Below, in pieces: positions 12,815 through 24,680 of a stretch of DNA of 64,000 nt. This DNA is from Saururus chinensis (taxonomy: Eukaryota > Streptophyta > Magnoliopsida > Piperales > Saururaceae), in assembly GCA_035235625.1 (NCBI GenBank), contig CP141150.1, positions 12,338,001 through 12,402,000 on the forward strand, in the 5' to 3' direction. Both the position numbers and the translations under genes were made by a program. Numbering within the stretch: the stretch's first letter is position 1; every line of letters begins with the position of its first letter. The notes beneath the pieces are model-generated. The model worked only from the letters and a program-made list of their open reading frames with translations. It made no database searches and was not told the DNA's origin.

Positions 12815-13426
12815 TTAAAATCTATCTCTCTTTGGTGGTACCCCAAGAAGATCATTAGGAAATATGTCTGGGAAATCCCTTATGACTTCAATACCTTCTA
12901 TCTTGGAAGATGACAACTCTTCCAAAATTAGACTTGCAAAATATGCTTGACGTCCTTTGGATATCAATTGTTGTGCCTTTACAGCAGAAATGATACATAT
13001 TCCTGAAGAGTCTCTATTTCCATGAAAAGTAAATCTTTCCTCTCCTTGTTTATTGAATATGACCTTCTTCTTCTTACAGTCCACTAATGCTTCATTATCT
13101 GCTAACAAATCCATTCCTAATATGACATCGTAGTCGGTCATACTCAAGAGTATTAAGTTAGCCTTCCATTTTTGGTTTTCTAAGGACATGGATACCTCTT
13201 GCAGAAAGTTTTGGGCTATAAAAGTTTTTCCTACAGGAGTTGACACTTCTAGGATGTATCCTAGTTCCATAACTGGATAATCCGTACTTAAAGCAAAATC
13301 ACAGGATATGAAAGAATGCGTCGAACTTAGATCTATTAAATATTTAGCAACTTTATCCAAAATTAGAAGTGTACCTTGTATAACTCCTGCTGAAGTTTGA
13401 GCTTCTTCTGCAGTAATAGCAAACAC
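12815..13426 (-). pseudogene. Retropepsin-like protease and linker of gypsy pol
   Basis: A 203-codon open stretch. The protease active-site region reads LIDLSSTHSFIS: the catalytic Asp is present, but the usual Ser/Thr-Gly after it is replaced by Leu-Ser, so the active site is altered. Downstream YDVILGMDLL matches the second conserved protease block. The tail [16 protein letters not shown] is the linker that normally precedes RT. A one-base frame change at about 12820 separates it from the RT reading frame. Confidence 0.85.
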
Positions 13427-13429
13427 TCG

Positions 13430-14479
13430 CCCCAGAGCCTTTGGTTTTTGCTCCTGTTTGATCTTTTCTTTGATCTTCTTTTTGGGGCATTCCTTAATCT
13501 GGTGCCCAGGGTCCCCACATGCAAAGCATCGTTTCTCAGTCAGGTAACAAATTCCTGATGGATGAAATCAGTTGCATTTAGAGCACTTCTCTAACTTCCT
13601 CTCTTTTTGGTTTTGGGGTGGTGGTCCAGAGGTTCTTTGGAATTTTTGATTAATGAACTGATTAGGGGCCGTGAATTGTCTCTTCCGATCTTCCATCCAA
13701 CTTCCTTGTCCACGATCCTTTTTCTCTGCTAAGAATTCCTGATATTCTTGTTCCAACAATGAAGCTAATTCCACAGCTTTAGCCAAGTTAGTAGGTTGAA
13801 ATCCTACTATTCGACTACAAAGCCCATTATGCAAACCTCTAACGAATTTTCTGGCTTTCTTTAGCTCCGTTGAACAGATTTCGAGAGCGAAGCGTTGTAA
13901 CTGGACAAATTTATTTTCATATTGAAAAACTGTCATATTCCCTTGTTGGAGATCTAGAAATTCTTTCTCCTTCTTTTCCTACACATGAGGCGGGAAATAT
14001 TTGTTGTATAATACCTCTCTGAATTCTTCCCACTTGATATTTCCTCTATTTGGAAAGAAATTCCGTTGAGCTGATGGCCACCAAAAAGCCGCTTCTCCTG
14101 TCATAACGAAAGTGGTTACATCCACTTTCCTATCTTCCGGAACTTTCAATGCTTTAAAAATTCATTCGACTTCGAATGTCCACTTTTCAGCAGCTTCTGG
14201 TCCATCTACTCTAGAAAATTCTAGAGCGATTTTCTTAAAACGTTCAAGCAAATCATCCTTCTCACTATGACTACTTTCAGTCAGTTCCCTAGAATTACTT
14301 AAGTGATTAGGGCTGGGTTGGAATCCTTGAGTCTGTAGATGTTGAGTCATCCTTTGAATCATCAGGTCAAGGAGATTATCCATGTGATTTTTCGAATCTT
14401 CCGCATCTTGAGCAGCATTTTCGGCTTGGGCAGAATTGTCAGATAATTGTACTTCTTTGTCAGAAGACATTTCGGGCAA
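13430..14479 (-). pseudogene. gag of inner gypsy element, interrupted
   Basis: The start at 14479 (MPEMSSDKEVQLSDN) opens a 105-codon piece ending in a stop after KWTFEVE. The retrotransposon gag domain (AAFWWPSAQRNFF, FREVLYNKYF) follows in the same frame between further stops, then the piece 13568-13936 (MTVFQYENKFVQLQRFALEI onwards). A stop after CSKCN precedes a clear zinc knuckle CFACGDPGHQIKEC (CX2CX4HX4C, 13487-13528). Gag would form the particle and bind RNA. At least three in-frame stops make it a relic. Confidence 0.9.
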
Positions 14480-14522
14480 ATTGTAATAACCTTAAATTCA
14501 CAAGAAATTTTTTGTAAACTAG

Positions 14523-14525
<3 letters not shown>

Positions 14526-14597
<72 letters not shown>
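14526..14597. repeat. (AT)n microsatellite
   Basis: About 72 bp of alternating AT in the leader between the extra ORF and gag of the inner gypsy element. Confidence 0.98.
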
Positions 14598-14598
<1 letters not shown>

Positions 14599-14813
14599 CC
14601 ATTCTCGTATTTACATCATACAAAAGAAGTGTTTATAACACACTTGTCAAGCCAAAAGACTCTATTTACATCAAGCAACAAACATACAAAAGAAGTGTAT
14701 AGAACACACTTGTAAAGCCAAAAAAGACTTAATTTACATCAAGCAGTAAAAGTGTATTAAGTACACTTGAGAAAGCAACCAAAAGAAAGTTACAACCGCG
14801 CACATTCAGACGT

Positions 14814-15590
14814 TCAAGGGAAAAATTTCCTAAAAGGGCACTGGAAGTAGTGTTCGTCCTTCTCGCATATAGGGCATAGTTCGGGCAGTGGGTCAATGTA
14901 CCATGGGCATTGACAGAAGTAATGCCCTCTTTGCTCGCACAACACACAAATTTCTGGCAGCTAGTCTGTGTACCATACTATTCCCTTTCCCCTATCTACC
15001 CATCGCGCACTCTCCGCTTCTGCCATCTCTTCCGCTTCTAGTCGTAAGATATTTAGATCAACGTTTCTCATAGGGTTATCTATCCCTTCACCCCTAATCA
15101 AATTTTCCCCTCCTTGAATTTCCATCATCTCCTCTTCGCCCATATTCTCTACTATCTCTCCCTCCTCCGGAACATTAATCATCATGTTGTTCCAAAAATT
15201 TTCATCGTCCATTGGATCTGCCTCCAATGGTTCCTCTTCCACCGGGTCCTCCTCTACTGGGTCTTCCTCCAACAGGTCCTCCTCCACAGGGTCCTCCTCC
15301 TCCACTGGGTCCTCTTTTAATGGTCCCTCCTCTTCAGATGTGTCCTCAACTTCAACGGTTGAGTCGGAAATGTTCACTAATTCATCTACTTCTTCTAACG
15401 AAAGAGCTATGTCGGGAATATTGACTACCTCCTGAACATCGTCGCTACTCTGGGGAAAGGCGGTGGTAATTTCTGAATTGTTTGAGGATTCTGCCATACT
15501 GCAACTCTTTTTGGCTTTCCTCAGTGGTCGTTTTCGGGCTGACATATGATATAAAGATTCCGAAATAAGTTTCATTTTCGATTTTCCCAT
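14814..15590 (-). CDS. Extra ORF upstream of gag: acidic protein with C-terminal double zinc knuckle
   Basis: It lies on the element's coding strand, 123 bases after the PBS and about 335 bases before gag. From ATG 15590 it is open for 209 codons: a basic patch RKRPLRKAKK (residues 19-28), then an acidic region (about 70-155) containing DPVEE at 94, 100, 110 and 115. A single TAG follows (14961-14963). The same frame then stays open 48 codons and encodes CVLCEQRGHYFCQC (CX2CX4HX4C) and CPICEKDEHYFQC (CX2CX4HX3C), ending at TGA 14814-14816. I do not recognise the family. Standard chromoviruses go from leader to gag, so this is an added gene; a nucleic-acid-binding or accessory gag-like role is only a guess. 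The TAG may be a decay mutation (other domains carry several) or a readthrough site. It could also be a captured host CCHC gene. Confidence 0.6.
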
Positions 15591-15712
15591 TAACTAAATT
15601 AACATTTCAAAACATAAAATAAAATATATCACTGCATAAGAAAGCATTGAATATAATTACTATGGTATTATATATAAAAACAAATTGACTGTTCTATGAA
15701 CAGTGGAGTCAA

Positions 15713-15726
15713 GAGCTCCGATACCA
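15713..15726 (-). other. Primer-binding site of inner gypsy element
   Basis: On the minus strand TGGTATCGGAGCTC begins two bases after the 5' LTR end (GGTTGCCACA). It matches the initiator-Met tRNA 3' end used by plant LTR elements, apart from one A-to-G change (TGGTATCAGAGC in the outer element). Confidence 0.85.
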
Positions 15727-15728
15727 AG

Positions 15729-17439
15729 TGTGGCAACCGTCATAAAATAATATATGCCATAATTAGCGTAATTTTTATCCTGCTCGGCCCGTGTTACATT
15801 GCACATGAAACCGAAATTGACGGCCTGCCGTACGAATCCAAGAAAACATAAAACATAATATTTACTTATACTTTGGAGTTGAAGCACAGATAAAATATTA
15901 CATATAATGTAGTAGCAAATCAGGACCTAGTCCAAATACACAATATGTAGAACATTTAAATTACAAAATACAGGCCTAACCAGCCTTTTATAAAAGTTAG
16001 ATTATTACAGAGATATTTAAAAGAAACTACATAGATAATTCTTCGGTTGACACCTCCGGGTTGATTTTACTACCTACAGAGTCTAAGGGTGGGTGAGTAT
16101 TTTTATACTCAGTAGGTGGAATTAAAATCTAATTTAATGCTAAGTAAAAATCCATAATAATTTTTGCAGAACATATTCAGAAATAATTCCGGGAAAACAC
16201 CGGTTCATCCGATGACGATAAATCCAGAGCCGTGATACCGAACGGCGTTCCTCCGATGCTCATGGGGCAACAGGAAGCTCAGAAGGCAGGAGTTTTCCCA
16301 TGATACTCCATACCTATGTGCGCGTGCCAAATATCGATAATTTCTTCAGTAGGTATCCAGACAAATATAGTTCTAGGCATAACCCTAGAACCATCCAGAA
16401 AACACACATATCACATCCTAATTTTGATTAAATAAAACATGATATACGTAAAGCATTTTTTTCTTGAAAACACAAAGAAAGACGTACGATTGAATAAAAA
16501 CGGTCCATAAAAAGTATATCATACCGGCAGAACATAAGCTAGAGTTTAAGACCCCCTACCTTAAAGTTGGAGTAGAAAATTCGTGGTTGTAGAGAGCTTG
16601 TACGGAAAATTCAGCCCCGTCACAGCGTCTGGCACAATCGATTTAGTTAGGAACGCCTTTGAAACGGGTTGAATCAGACTTAAAACGGCTCGGAACGGAG
16701 GGTTAGAAGTTTTGACTAGAGGTGAAAGTGAATGCACCGCGCGACGCGTGACACGTGTTTGCCACGCGTCGCGCGGTGGCACCGCACGCCACGCAGTGGC
16801 ACCATGGGCCGTGCAGTTCCGCCATGTGAAAACGCTCGTGGCGCGTGGACCTGCGGTTTTTGCGCGGGACAATGGGACCCGACATGCAAGTCCCGCAAGT
16901 CACGCGGGCGCGGAACTGACGCGCGGCCCGTGCCGCGGGGCAAGCAGTTTTGTGCGCCGCGCAGGTACACCGCGCGGCGAGGTCCCGCGAAGTGAACAGC
17001 GCTTCGGTCGCACGGTCGAACCGTGCGCTGCCGCATCGCGCACGCGCGTCAACATCGGCTGACGCAATGCTTGTGTCAGCTGACCAAAATATAATATTTA
17101 TATTTTTCTTTTTTATTTTCAAACTTAAAACCAAAATAACTTTTTATCCATAAATCGTAATTACATGTTCTTGGTACCGATGGACTCATATCGTCAAGCC
17201 CTTCGAAACAAGACCAGTCAAGGATAGGTTTTACTATAGTTTACCGTAGGTCCCGCCTATGATGCATGTTTCCCACGGTCGTTACTTACAGCCCCGACAT
17301 CTGTTTCAAATGATTCAAAACCATTATGTTCATCTTTTAGAGTTCTACAATAACTCTTTAGGTATGAAATCTAAAATAGTGCTCTATTACTTTATAAAAA
17401 CTATACTATTAAAATGTACCAAAAATCTTGGTTGTTTCA
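15729..17439 (-). repeat. 5' LTR of inner gypsy element
   Basis: A 1711-bp LTR reading TGTGGCAACC to GTTGTTTCA on the plus strand (TGAAACAACC to GGTTGCCACA on the coding strand). It includes 'GGGTGAGTATTTTTATACTC' near 16090, a block common in plant gypsy LTRs, and a strongly CpG-rich core at about 16730-17070. The base after it starts ACTCC, which also occurs at the repeat-unit junction on the left, so ACTCC may be the target duplication. An acidic-residue frame at 15660-15887 is not called as a gene. Confidence 0.85.
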
Positions 17440-17803
17440 ACTCCACCCTGCGCGCGCCACTTACTATTATTCTTAAGCCCATGAATTAATCATCACATGA
17501 TTCAAAACATAGTAAAAACCATGCTAAAACAGTTCATCACATAGCGTGTCTTCCATAAATCAGTCACATAAACTTAATCATGTAAAATCTTGCGTAAAAA
17601 TTTATACTAAACACGTGTTTAAAACACATATTTCTGATTTAATTTAATTCAAAATAGGAATTAGTATAAAATCTGATGCCACATATGTGAAAAAATTTAA
17701 AATCGGACCTTGTCTTAAAATTGATGGCACACGTGCAAAAACACACAAATCACAATCGGAGTATATATATATTTTTAAAATATTTTTCCTCTCGCAGCCA
17801 GAG
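17440..17803 (-). other. Remaining 5' internal sequence of outer element
   Basis: Non-coding AT-rich leader between the outer PBS and the inner insertion point. Its left edge (ACTCCACCCTGCGCGCGCC) resembles the tandem unit around 8663, showing that the inner element entered a copy of that unit. No gag or pol is recognisable. Confidence 0.6.
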
Positions 17804-17819
17804 TAAAGCTCTGATACCA
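17804..17819 (-). other. Primer-binding site of outer element
   Basis: On the minus strand TGGTATCAGAGCTTTA follows the 5' LTR end, the usual plant initiator-Met tRNA priming site. It sits two bases from the LTR boundary at 17822. Confidence 0.85.
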
Positions 17820-17821
17820 TT

Positions 17822-19708
17822 TCTAATGCCCCGACCCAAGAACTGACCTGGGCCGGGGGTCCGAAAACGATAAAAACCAAAACCCAGAACCGGGAGCGGC
17901 CGACTCTGAGTGCGAGAGTCTTCACGTTCCTCTACGTGCTACGGAACTTTAGTACTCCGTTACGCGTAGGCTAGAACAAACCTAATTATATAACTAATTT
18001 GGACCGGGCCAACGTTACCTTGTCGTCGGTTGCCAACGTACATATCGGATAACATCCACTATGTTACTCCGATACGATCAGATCCGGACGTAGTTCTTCC
18101 TATTGGCAACTACATACAACAGGCATACCAAAAATACACACGTATAAAATATGTATCTCCTAATATTTAATCAGAGTTATACGAAAACCCGATAAAACAC
18201 CGGCAACACACATCTCGCTCTATCATAGAGACGAGCACCACACGACCACCACAACATGCCTCGCTCTATTCCAGAGCGGATACATCACATTCACACGTCT
18301 CGCTTCATCACTGAGCCGAGACTGAACGCACACCACACGTCTCGCTCTACCGCAGAGCGAGACAGCACACATCATTGCATAAAAGCACACATCATAGCAT
18401 ATAAACATAGTAAGCATATGGATCATAACACACGTCATAATTAGCACATGCTGTTCTATAATTAAAATACGAGGTAAGAAACGCTTACTCCCCTAATGTC
18501 TTGCGAGGTAGCGGCATTCGGGGTTACTCATTTCTGGGCGTCCTCCCCTTCAGATCTGGAGATAGAGGACAAAGCCTCCACAAGCCTTCGTACATGTAAC
18601 GACCCGTTTTCCTGTTACGCTTAACCCGGGTAGGTTAAGGGTAATTCGGTGGTTTGAGATTAGTGTTGGGGGGTTTTATTAGGTGAAATCCCCGTAGTTG
18701 AGTAGAGCTCAGAGTAACGAGCGGGATGAGTCAAAAAACATGCAAAATGGAGGCCGAAAGCGAAAGCTATGACCTCGTGAAGCGTGCCACATGGGCGGGG
18801 CCCACTCATAAAGAGCAGGATAACCAACCCATGTGTGGTATTGTTTCAAAGGGCTCATTAATACGAGTCCATCGGTACTAAGAACGCGCAATTTCGACTT
18901 CGGGGTAAGAAGATATCGCGTGCTGAAGTTTAGATATTTTTGGATTAAAATAATATGGAAAATATTATTTTAATCAAAAAAGGATGAATTAGCTGGCATC
19001 AGCGCTGACGCGGCGCGCGACGCGCTGGGTGCAAGCGTGAAGCGCGCGGCCGCCTTGCGCGCTCACAGGGCGTGGTTGCGCCCCGCTTCACGCGGGATCG
19101 AAGCGCAACTGTCGTGCCCCACTTCGCACGGGCTCGAAGCGCAGCTGGCGTGCGTCGCGTTGGAGCCAGCCCACGTAGGTGGGTCCCGTTCCGCGTACGC
19201 GCGTGACGTCAAGCGGACAGCAATGCATCACGCGGGTCATCGGGCAGGCCCGCGGGCCCCACCGCCACAAGGCACCGCACCGCGGGTCAGGCGGCGCGGC
19301 TGACGCCAGCTATTTTGTCTTTACATGATTAAAATAATATTTTTCTATATTATTTTAATCTAAAAATATCTAAACTTCAACACACGATATCTCCTTACCC
19401 CGAGGTAGAAATCGCCCGTTCTAAGTACCAATGGACTCGTATCAATGAGCCCTTCGAAACAAGAGCAAACATGGTTAGATTATCCCACTTATTTCGAGTG
19501 GGCCCTACCCATATGGCACGCTTCCCGAGGCTATAGCTTTCGCTCCCGGCCTCCGTTTTGCGTGTTTTTAGATTCATCACGCTCGTTACTCTGAGCTCTA
19601 CCCAACAATGGGGGTTTCACCTAATAAAACCCCCTAACACTAATCTCAAATTACCAAATTACCCTTAACCCACCCTGGTTAGGGGTAACTGGAAAACGGG
19701 TCGTTACA
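17822..19708 (-). repeat. Right (5') LTR of outer element, rearranged
   Basis: 17822-18594 aligns with the first 770 bp of the left LTR. At 18595 the alignment breaks and a 1.1-kb near-palindrome begins, whose last 220 bp again match the left LTR end (7880-8099). The equivalents of left-LTR positions about 7346-7880, including the (CT)n tract, are absent. The outer boundary at 19708 is set by the target duplication. Either an inverted copy was inserted, or the LTR end was inverted and duplicated. Confidence 0.7.
18595..19708. repeat. 1.1-kb near-palindrome with about 400-bp arms
   Basis: Left arm 18595 to about 19000 and right arm about 19305-19708 are reverse complements with mismatches. 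The outermost 18 bases (TGTAACGACCCGTTTTCC) are perfect. The centre (19001-19304) is very GC- and CpG-rich and begins and ends with GGCATCAGC-like and GCTGACGCC-like motifs. No direct repeat flanks 18595 itself (GTACA against TGAAT). The single-stranded form would fold into one long hairpin. Confidence 0.85.
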
Positions 19709-20192
19709 TGAATACTAGACTTCATTTTTTCATGCTCAAGGTCATTTATTTCCCTCTCAAGCTTCATGCTCAACAACATTAACCTATTTGTCATTTGAGA
19801 AGATAAAACAAACTCATCATCTTTCTTTTCCATCTCTCTCAAGGCATTTGGTCTAATTTCTAGACAAGACTAGAAGTTAGGGAAGAACCTTTTGTACTCA
19901 TCAAAATCTAATTCAGAATTTGAGTTCTCTTCAAGATACGCGAACTCATTAGACTCTTCTCTAAAATCATCTTCCTTCACACTTAGATAGAATGCAGTAT
20001 AGTTGCATTGATCTTCTTATTCAGAAAAGCTCTTATCAGAGTAAGTTGCTTGTAGCTCCTTCCCTTTTTCTTTTTATCAAACCTCTTTGATTTCCTCAGC
20101 TTATCATCAAAAGAACTATTAGAGTTTTCTTTAGGACAATCAGCAGCAAAGTAACCTAACTTACTACATTCTAAACACTTCTTGTTCTTCAT
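19709..20192 (-). pseudogene. Copia-type gag remnant, 5' part (segment I)
   Basis: 19983-20192 encodes KCLECSKLGYFAADCPKE, a CX2CX4HX4C knuckle, followed by a Lys-rich stretch. 19709-19842 encodes REMEKKDDEF and LMLLSMKLEREINDLEHEK, a coiled-coil-like part. It matches 39638-40134 of segment II. The remainder of the gene lies at 6180-6573 beyond the gypsy nest. Compared with segment II, about 700 bp upstream (matching 40198-40908) is deleted here. Confidence 0.75.
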
Positions 20193-21340
20193 ATCCTATT
20201 TATTTTGCCTCTCATCTCTTCTTTCCCATTGTCTACTCCATGAATTTTGACATTTTGATTCTTGTGCTTGAATAAAGACTCTCTTCCTATTCACTCTCAT
20301 TTTTAAGGACATTTTGATTCTTGAAACCACATGATGATTTGAAGCTCACTCGTCATGCACATTTTCTTGAATGTCCACTTTTGGTGCAAACATTTCTTAA
20401 ACCTAACCATCCACAACACCTAAAGTTGGACACCTCTGCAGATGGAGGAATTTTGACATTTCTATATATGTTTTGAATCCACTAAACCGCACTTCCTCAT
20501 TAGAAATTTTAGAATAGAACCAAAATTTTGCAGTCATCATGTCACACCCCTATGTCCCATTTACTTTGGACCTTTCAATGTTTGGGACTTGCTACCCTAG
20601 GAAGTTGTTTTTAACAGAGTGTGGCCAGTGACCAGAACCTGAACTAGAATTCGATTACGGTACCACATGTGACCCAATTTTATGAACAAAGGGATCTTCT
20701 ACCATGTCTTTCTTGTAGTTCTGCAATTCGAATTCGTTTTGATATATTGTTGTCCTTTTCTCATACTGTTTACTACTTGCACACTTGTTAGTTTCTTACG
20801 AACAAGGATTAAGAGCAATATTGGCCAATGTTGATAAAGACCTATTGTAAGCCTATTCAAAGGCCTAAATTTTCAATGAATTGGTAGTTTATGTTTGGAG
20901 TTATCACATGAAATCCCTGCTAAAAAGAGTGCTAAAAAAGTGTTCCTGTGATATGTGCAGATTCTGACAACAACTCCTGGTGCATACTCCATAGGACGTC
21001 TCTTGGTGCGGGCTCTAAGAGTTTTTCTACATTCCCTATGCCTTCTTCCGTTCCAATCATTGAGTTACTTAGAGGTCCAATTCCTCCATATGGCTTTAGC
21101 TTTATAACAATTCTAAGCTATCAAACACAAAAGGCAATGAAAACAGGTTGGTCATTATAAGTATGAATAATGATAACTACAGTAATACATTATCAATTTA
21201 ATGTGTCAGATAATTATACAAATCGAACAAATAATGAGGATGCTTGGGTAAAGATATTGGAACTACAAATAACAGTTTTTTTTGTTTCACTTTAATTTTC
21301 CATTGTGATTTTTACAATTTGTGTGGAGGAAGTTTTGATA
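20193..21340. other. Duplicated intergenic sequence, no gene seen
   Basis: It matches segment II at about 40910-41998. A frame at 20948-21160 is also open in segment II (41558-41818) with similar residues (NNSWCILHRTSLGAGS), but nothing recognisable is encoded and there are indels between the copies. I call it non-coding or an unidentified relic. Confidence 0.5.
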
Positions 21341-21536
21341 CTGGTGAGGTTGCAAAGAAGTGGGCAATGAAGTCACTTGGCAAGAAATGGTCTGACTACA
21401 AATGTAGATTGAAACATATACATATTGATAAATGTCTTACTGAGGAAGATCATGCCCACCTACAATGACCTGAAATTGTTGATCCGGATCAATGGAGAGC
21501 ACTTATTGGTTATTGGTAATATGAAGAAGGGATGGC
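21341..21536 (+). pseudogene. Plant Transposase_24 (Ptta/En/Spm)-like fragment, segment I
   Basis: It encodes WAMKSLGKKWSDYKCRL, CLTEEDHAHLQ, a stop, PEIVDPDQWRALIGYW, another stop, then YEEGMAS. The order 'W..KKW..YK..L' then 'DQWR.L..YW..EEG' is the conserved pattern of the plant transposase-associated family in many En/Spm-like elements. The same stops occur in the segment II copy (47823-48015), so it was dead before the duplication. Family assignment is from memory of the motif. Confidence 0.6.
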
Positions 21537-22129
21537 AAGTTGCAATTTATCCTCCTTGATAGCATCTAAATGCATTTGCTTCTTTTGTATACTTATTCGA
21601 CTGTAATATTATGTTAAAAGGTTGTTATGCGCATCAAGAATTCTAACAATTTTTTTTCATGCTTTTATAGTCCATTTTTAAGAGCTAATAATTAATGCCT
21701 CTTTAGTATGAAAATGGACTTTGAGAGCTCATGCAAAGGGTAATCAGTAACTTATGATTCTTTTTATTGGGCTGGTCATAGACTTAGATGTACATAGGGT
21801 ACAATCCAAGTTCAAGTTTAAACTTACTTTGGTAATGAAATTATATGAGCTTGCGATTTCGCGTGGACACTTTTAACTCCAAAATTTTGTATAAATGTTT
21901 ACAATTGACTTAAACTCATAATTTCGACTCCCATGACTAGCGTCTCTTTTAGCTGTGTTGGTGCTATATTAATTCAATACTCTTTGCAGTTTTCTAGCAT
22001 TTATATTAACATGAGAATTCCATTTGAATTATGCATTTTTAGTGTGTGTTAGGCTACAAGAACTTCAAGATGAATAGTTGTATCATTTATGCTGAAGTAT
22101 GCATTTTGTGTGAGTTTAATATCCATCTA

Positions 22130-22900
22130 GTCAAACTAGTGGATCACTAGATTGCTTTTATATCTAGTACTTGGACAAGTAAGAATTAAAAGTTCTTTCA
22201 GCTTTGCTCAAAAGTTTTTTATTAAGAAAAAAACTAATAAATATTCTCTCCAAGCGCACTCTCACGATAAATCAACCAGTCAACCATCATTCAATCATTA
22301 TCATTCAATCCACACATAAACACAACAATTTACGTGGAAAACCCTAACACGGAAAAAAAACCATGGCAGTTCTAAAGGAACCAAATCAATACACTAGAAA
22401 CAAATACTTTACATAAACAACCACTAACCTTGTTTAGACTCTTCAATTTCCTTACCTTAAAACAACTTCTACACTCACATATTAGTACTCTAATGGCATG
22501 CAAGTTGAGGAAGAATCTCCAAGATTTCGCTCTAATGGTGAGGGTTCAAGTCTAGGGATAAGTGTTTTCAATGGTGGTTTTCACAAAATCTCATAAAAAA
22601 GAATAGAGAAAATGGTAGAATAATGATGAATTTGTAAGGACCACAAGGGGAAGAAGAGAGGAGAGGGGAGAGGCTAGAGATAGAAAGATGTGTGTGGGGG
22701 GGAATTTCGTGGGGAGAGTTCAAGGTTGGGCAACCATCCACCTTTCTTTGGATTGTCCATTATTATGGAAATCAAATTAGAATCCAATTAGAATATACCA
22801 GAATGAGAAAGTCTAAATCAAAACCCACCATCTTGAGATGATCATTAACTTGGTGTCCATGGACTACGTGGTGGATGGGCTGGCGAACCTGCCCTGTGTA
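22130..22900. repeat. Dispersed retroelement-like repeat, copy 1
   Basis: It opens with TAGTGGATCACTAGATTGC and continues with GACAAGTAAGAATTAAAAG and 'ACAATTTACGTGGAAAACCC', a sequence type common at Copia LTR or leader regions. Similar copies start near 24680, 48590 and 49996. No coding sequence was found; ends are not resolved. Confidence 0.45.
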
Positions 22901-24680
22901 CACCTTACGAAACTCAGGTTCGTGCACTCGATTACCAACTTACCCGATTGCTTGCCTAATCAGATTGAAATTTCACACTATTAATTTTTAAATGAATAAA
23001 AAAATCAATGGTGTTAGAGGTATCCAGCCCTCCTGCCAACCTCAAACCGCTTATAGAGAACAATAATTAGATGTCCACACCCCATGAAGTCCTTAAAAAA
23101 CCCACACTCGCGCTAGCATGTATGACCCTTTGAAGGTCGACAACCCTTGTTAGAGGGTTTTCCAATAAAATGACCTTTTGATCTATTGAAGATCACATGA
23201 ATACCACTTCTGGGTAATCACATCTTGTTTTCAAATTTGAGCAGTCTTCCGCCACACTCCTTATGCAGACCATCCATTAGGCCACCACCTCACGTGAGGA
23301 CCATTCTTGGTCAACACCTCTCATGTAACAAACTCTTTGTTAACACATCTCATGTAAACCATATTTTATTTTCACTCGTCCTATTCATTTCTTTATTATG
23401 CTACTACTTCTTTTAATAAAATTCAACCATCTTTACTTATTATTAGGGTTACACTATCATCTTACAAGGTAATGTTATTTTTTTCTTTCATTAATCTCTT
23501 TTAAATTATAAATTTTGGCATTGTCAACACATCATCGACATGTCTAGCCATATGCCAAAGACATTTGACACCAATACTAACCTATTTGACCCCATGTCAA
23601 AGTTTATTGATAGCCTATTGATAAGTTTAAGCACATGTCAATAACTCGTGAGATCATTTTCTTCTTCATTGGCTAATTGATTCCATAGAGTTTACCTACC
23701 ACCCATGTTCACATGCTTTCCAATAGGTTGAGCCCATGTAGACTATTTAGCGCAAGAATACCGACATGTCCATGTCTATGTCAATGGTTGAAGAGTTATT
23801 GTTTTATGCACTTTTTATACACATATGGACTTCTAACATTCCCAAATCCTTTCTAGAGTTTCCCGGTGTCTCTAGACACTCATTTCTCTCTACGTTTACC
23901 AAGCTCACAATGTCTTCTTCATCATAATTCATAATAAACACTTTTAGAATATTCCCTTATAATTTGTGTCAAACCTATGATTTCTATGAAAACCATGTTC
24001 TATATTGGTAGACATTCTACAAGGGCTATCAGCCCACAAAGGGCCACAATGCACATGAACTTGTAACTCCATGTGCCATGGAAGACTTAGCACGGTCACA
24101 ACATTGTTGACTATGATTGCAATGTTGTCATTTTCTTTATTGTGTCTATAAAGGGGTGGCATTCCTTATGATGAGTTGTAGGACTCCTTAGAGGAGAGTT
24201 TAGACTTGCTAGACTGCTCATGGTGGTGGAGTGCCTTGTGTGGATTTTGCAATCATGGCATAATGCAGGGCTTTTGAGGATGGGAGTTCAAATTGAAACA
24301 CTATTGGAATGAGAGTTCAAATTGCAGAACACTTGTTTTTTTTTTTTTTAACACAAGGGGGTTTTGGAATTTAGACAAGGGAGTTTTGAGAATTGAGGAA
24401 ATAAACTATGTATATGCCTTTGGGTTATGTATCTAGGTAAAGTGATGGAACTACCCAATGAGAACCCCCCAAACACAAATGTAAGAGACATGATGTGCTA
24501 GTGGAAGGAAGATTGTGCATGTATAATGGTATTGTGAAATGCCCATGGTATGGGACCGAGTACTAGTAGAGGCATGGAAGCATTATTATTAGCAATTCCC
24601 AAGATGTGTTGCCTAAGAGTGAAGTTAAAGACTCAAATAAAGTAATGCACCATAATAATTGAGACAAAGGCATGATTTAA
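22901..24680. other. Segment-I-specific intergenic stretch, nothing recognised
   Basis: AT-rich sequence without a counterpart that I could find in segment II. Only short frames occur (for example 23944-24162, minus), none with recognisable motifs. Confidence 0.4.

Larger units (their letters stand above)
8893..17439 (-). mobile_element. Inner Ty3/gypsy chromovirus (probably Tekay-like), decayed
   Basis: It lies nested in the outer element and reads on the minus strand in the order 5' LTR (15729-17439), PBS (15713-15726), extra ORF (14814-15590), gag, protease, RT, RNase H, integrase, chromodomain, polypurine tract (10039-10052), 3' LTR (ending at 10038). Protease-RT-RNase H-integrase order defines Ty3/gypsy; the C-terminal chromodomain defines a chromovirus. 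Every coding domain carries stops, frameshifts or deletions, so it is not autonomous. The two LTRs differ by substitutions and indels throughout, so the insertion is not recent. The left terminus has been lost. Confidence 0.9.

Noticed and set aside
14447-14638. Tyr-Ile repeat frame
   Set aside because: Translation of the (AT)n microsatellite.
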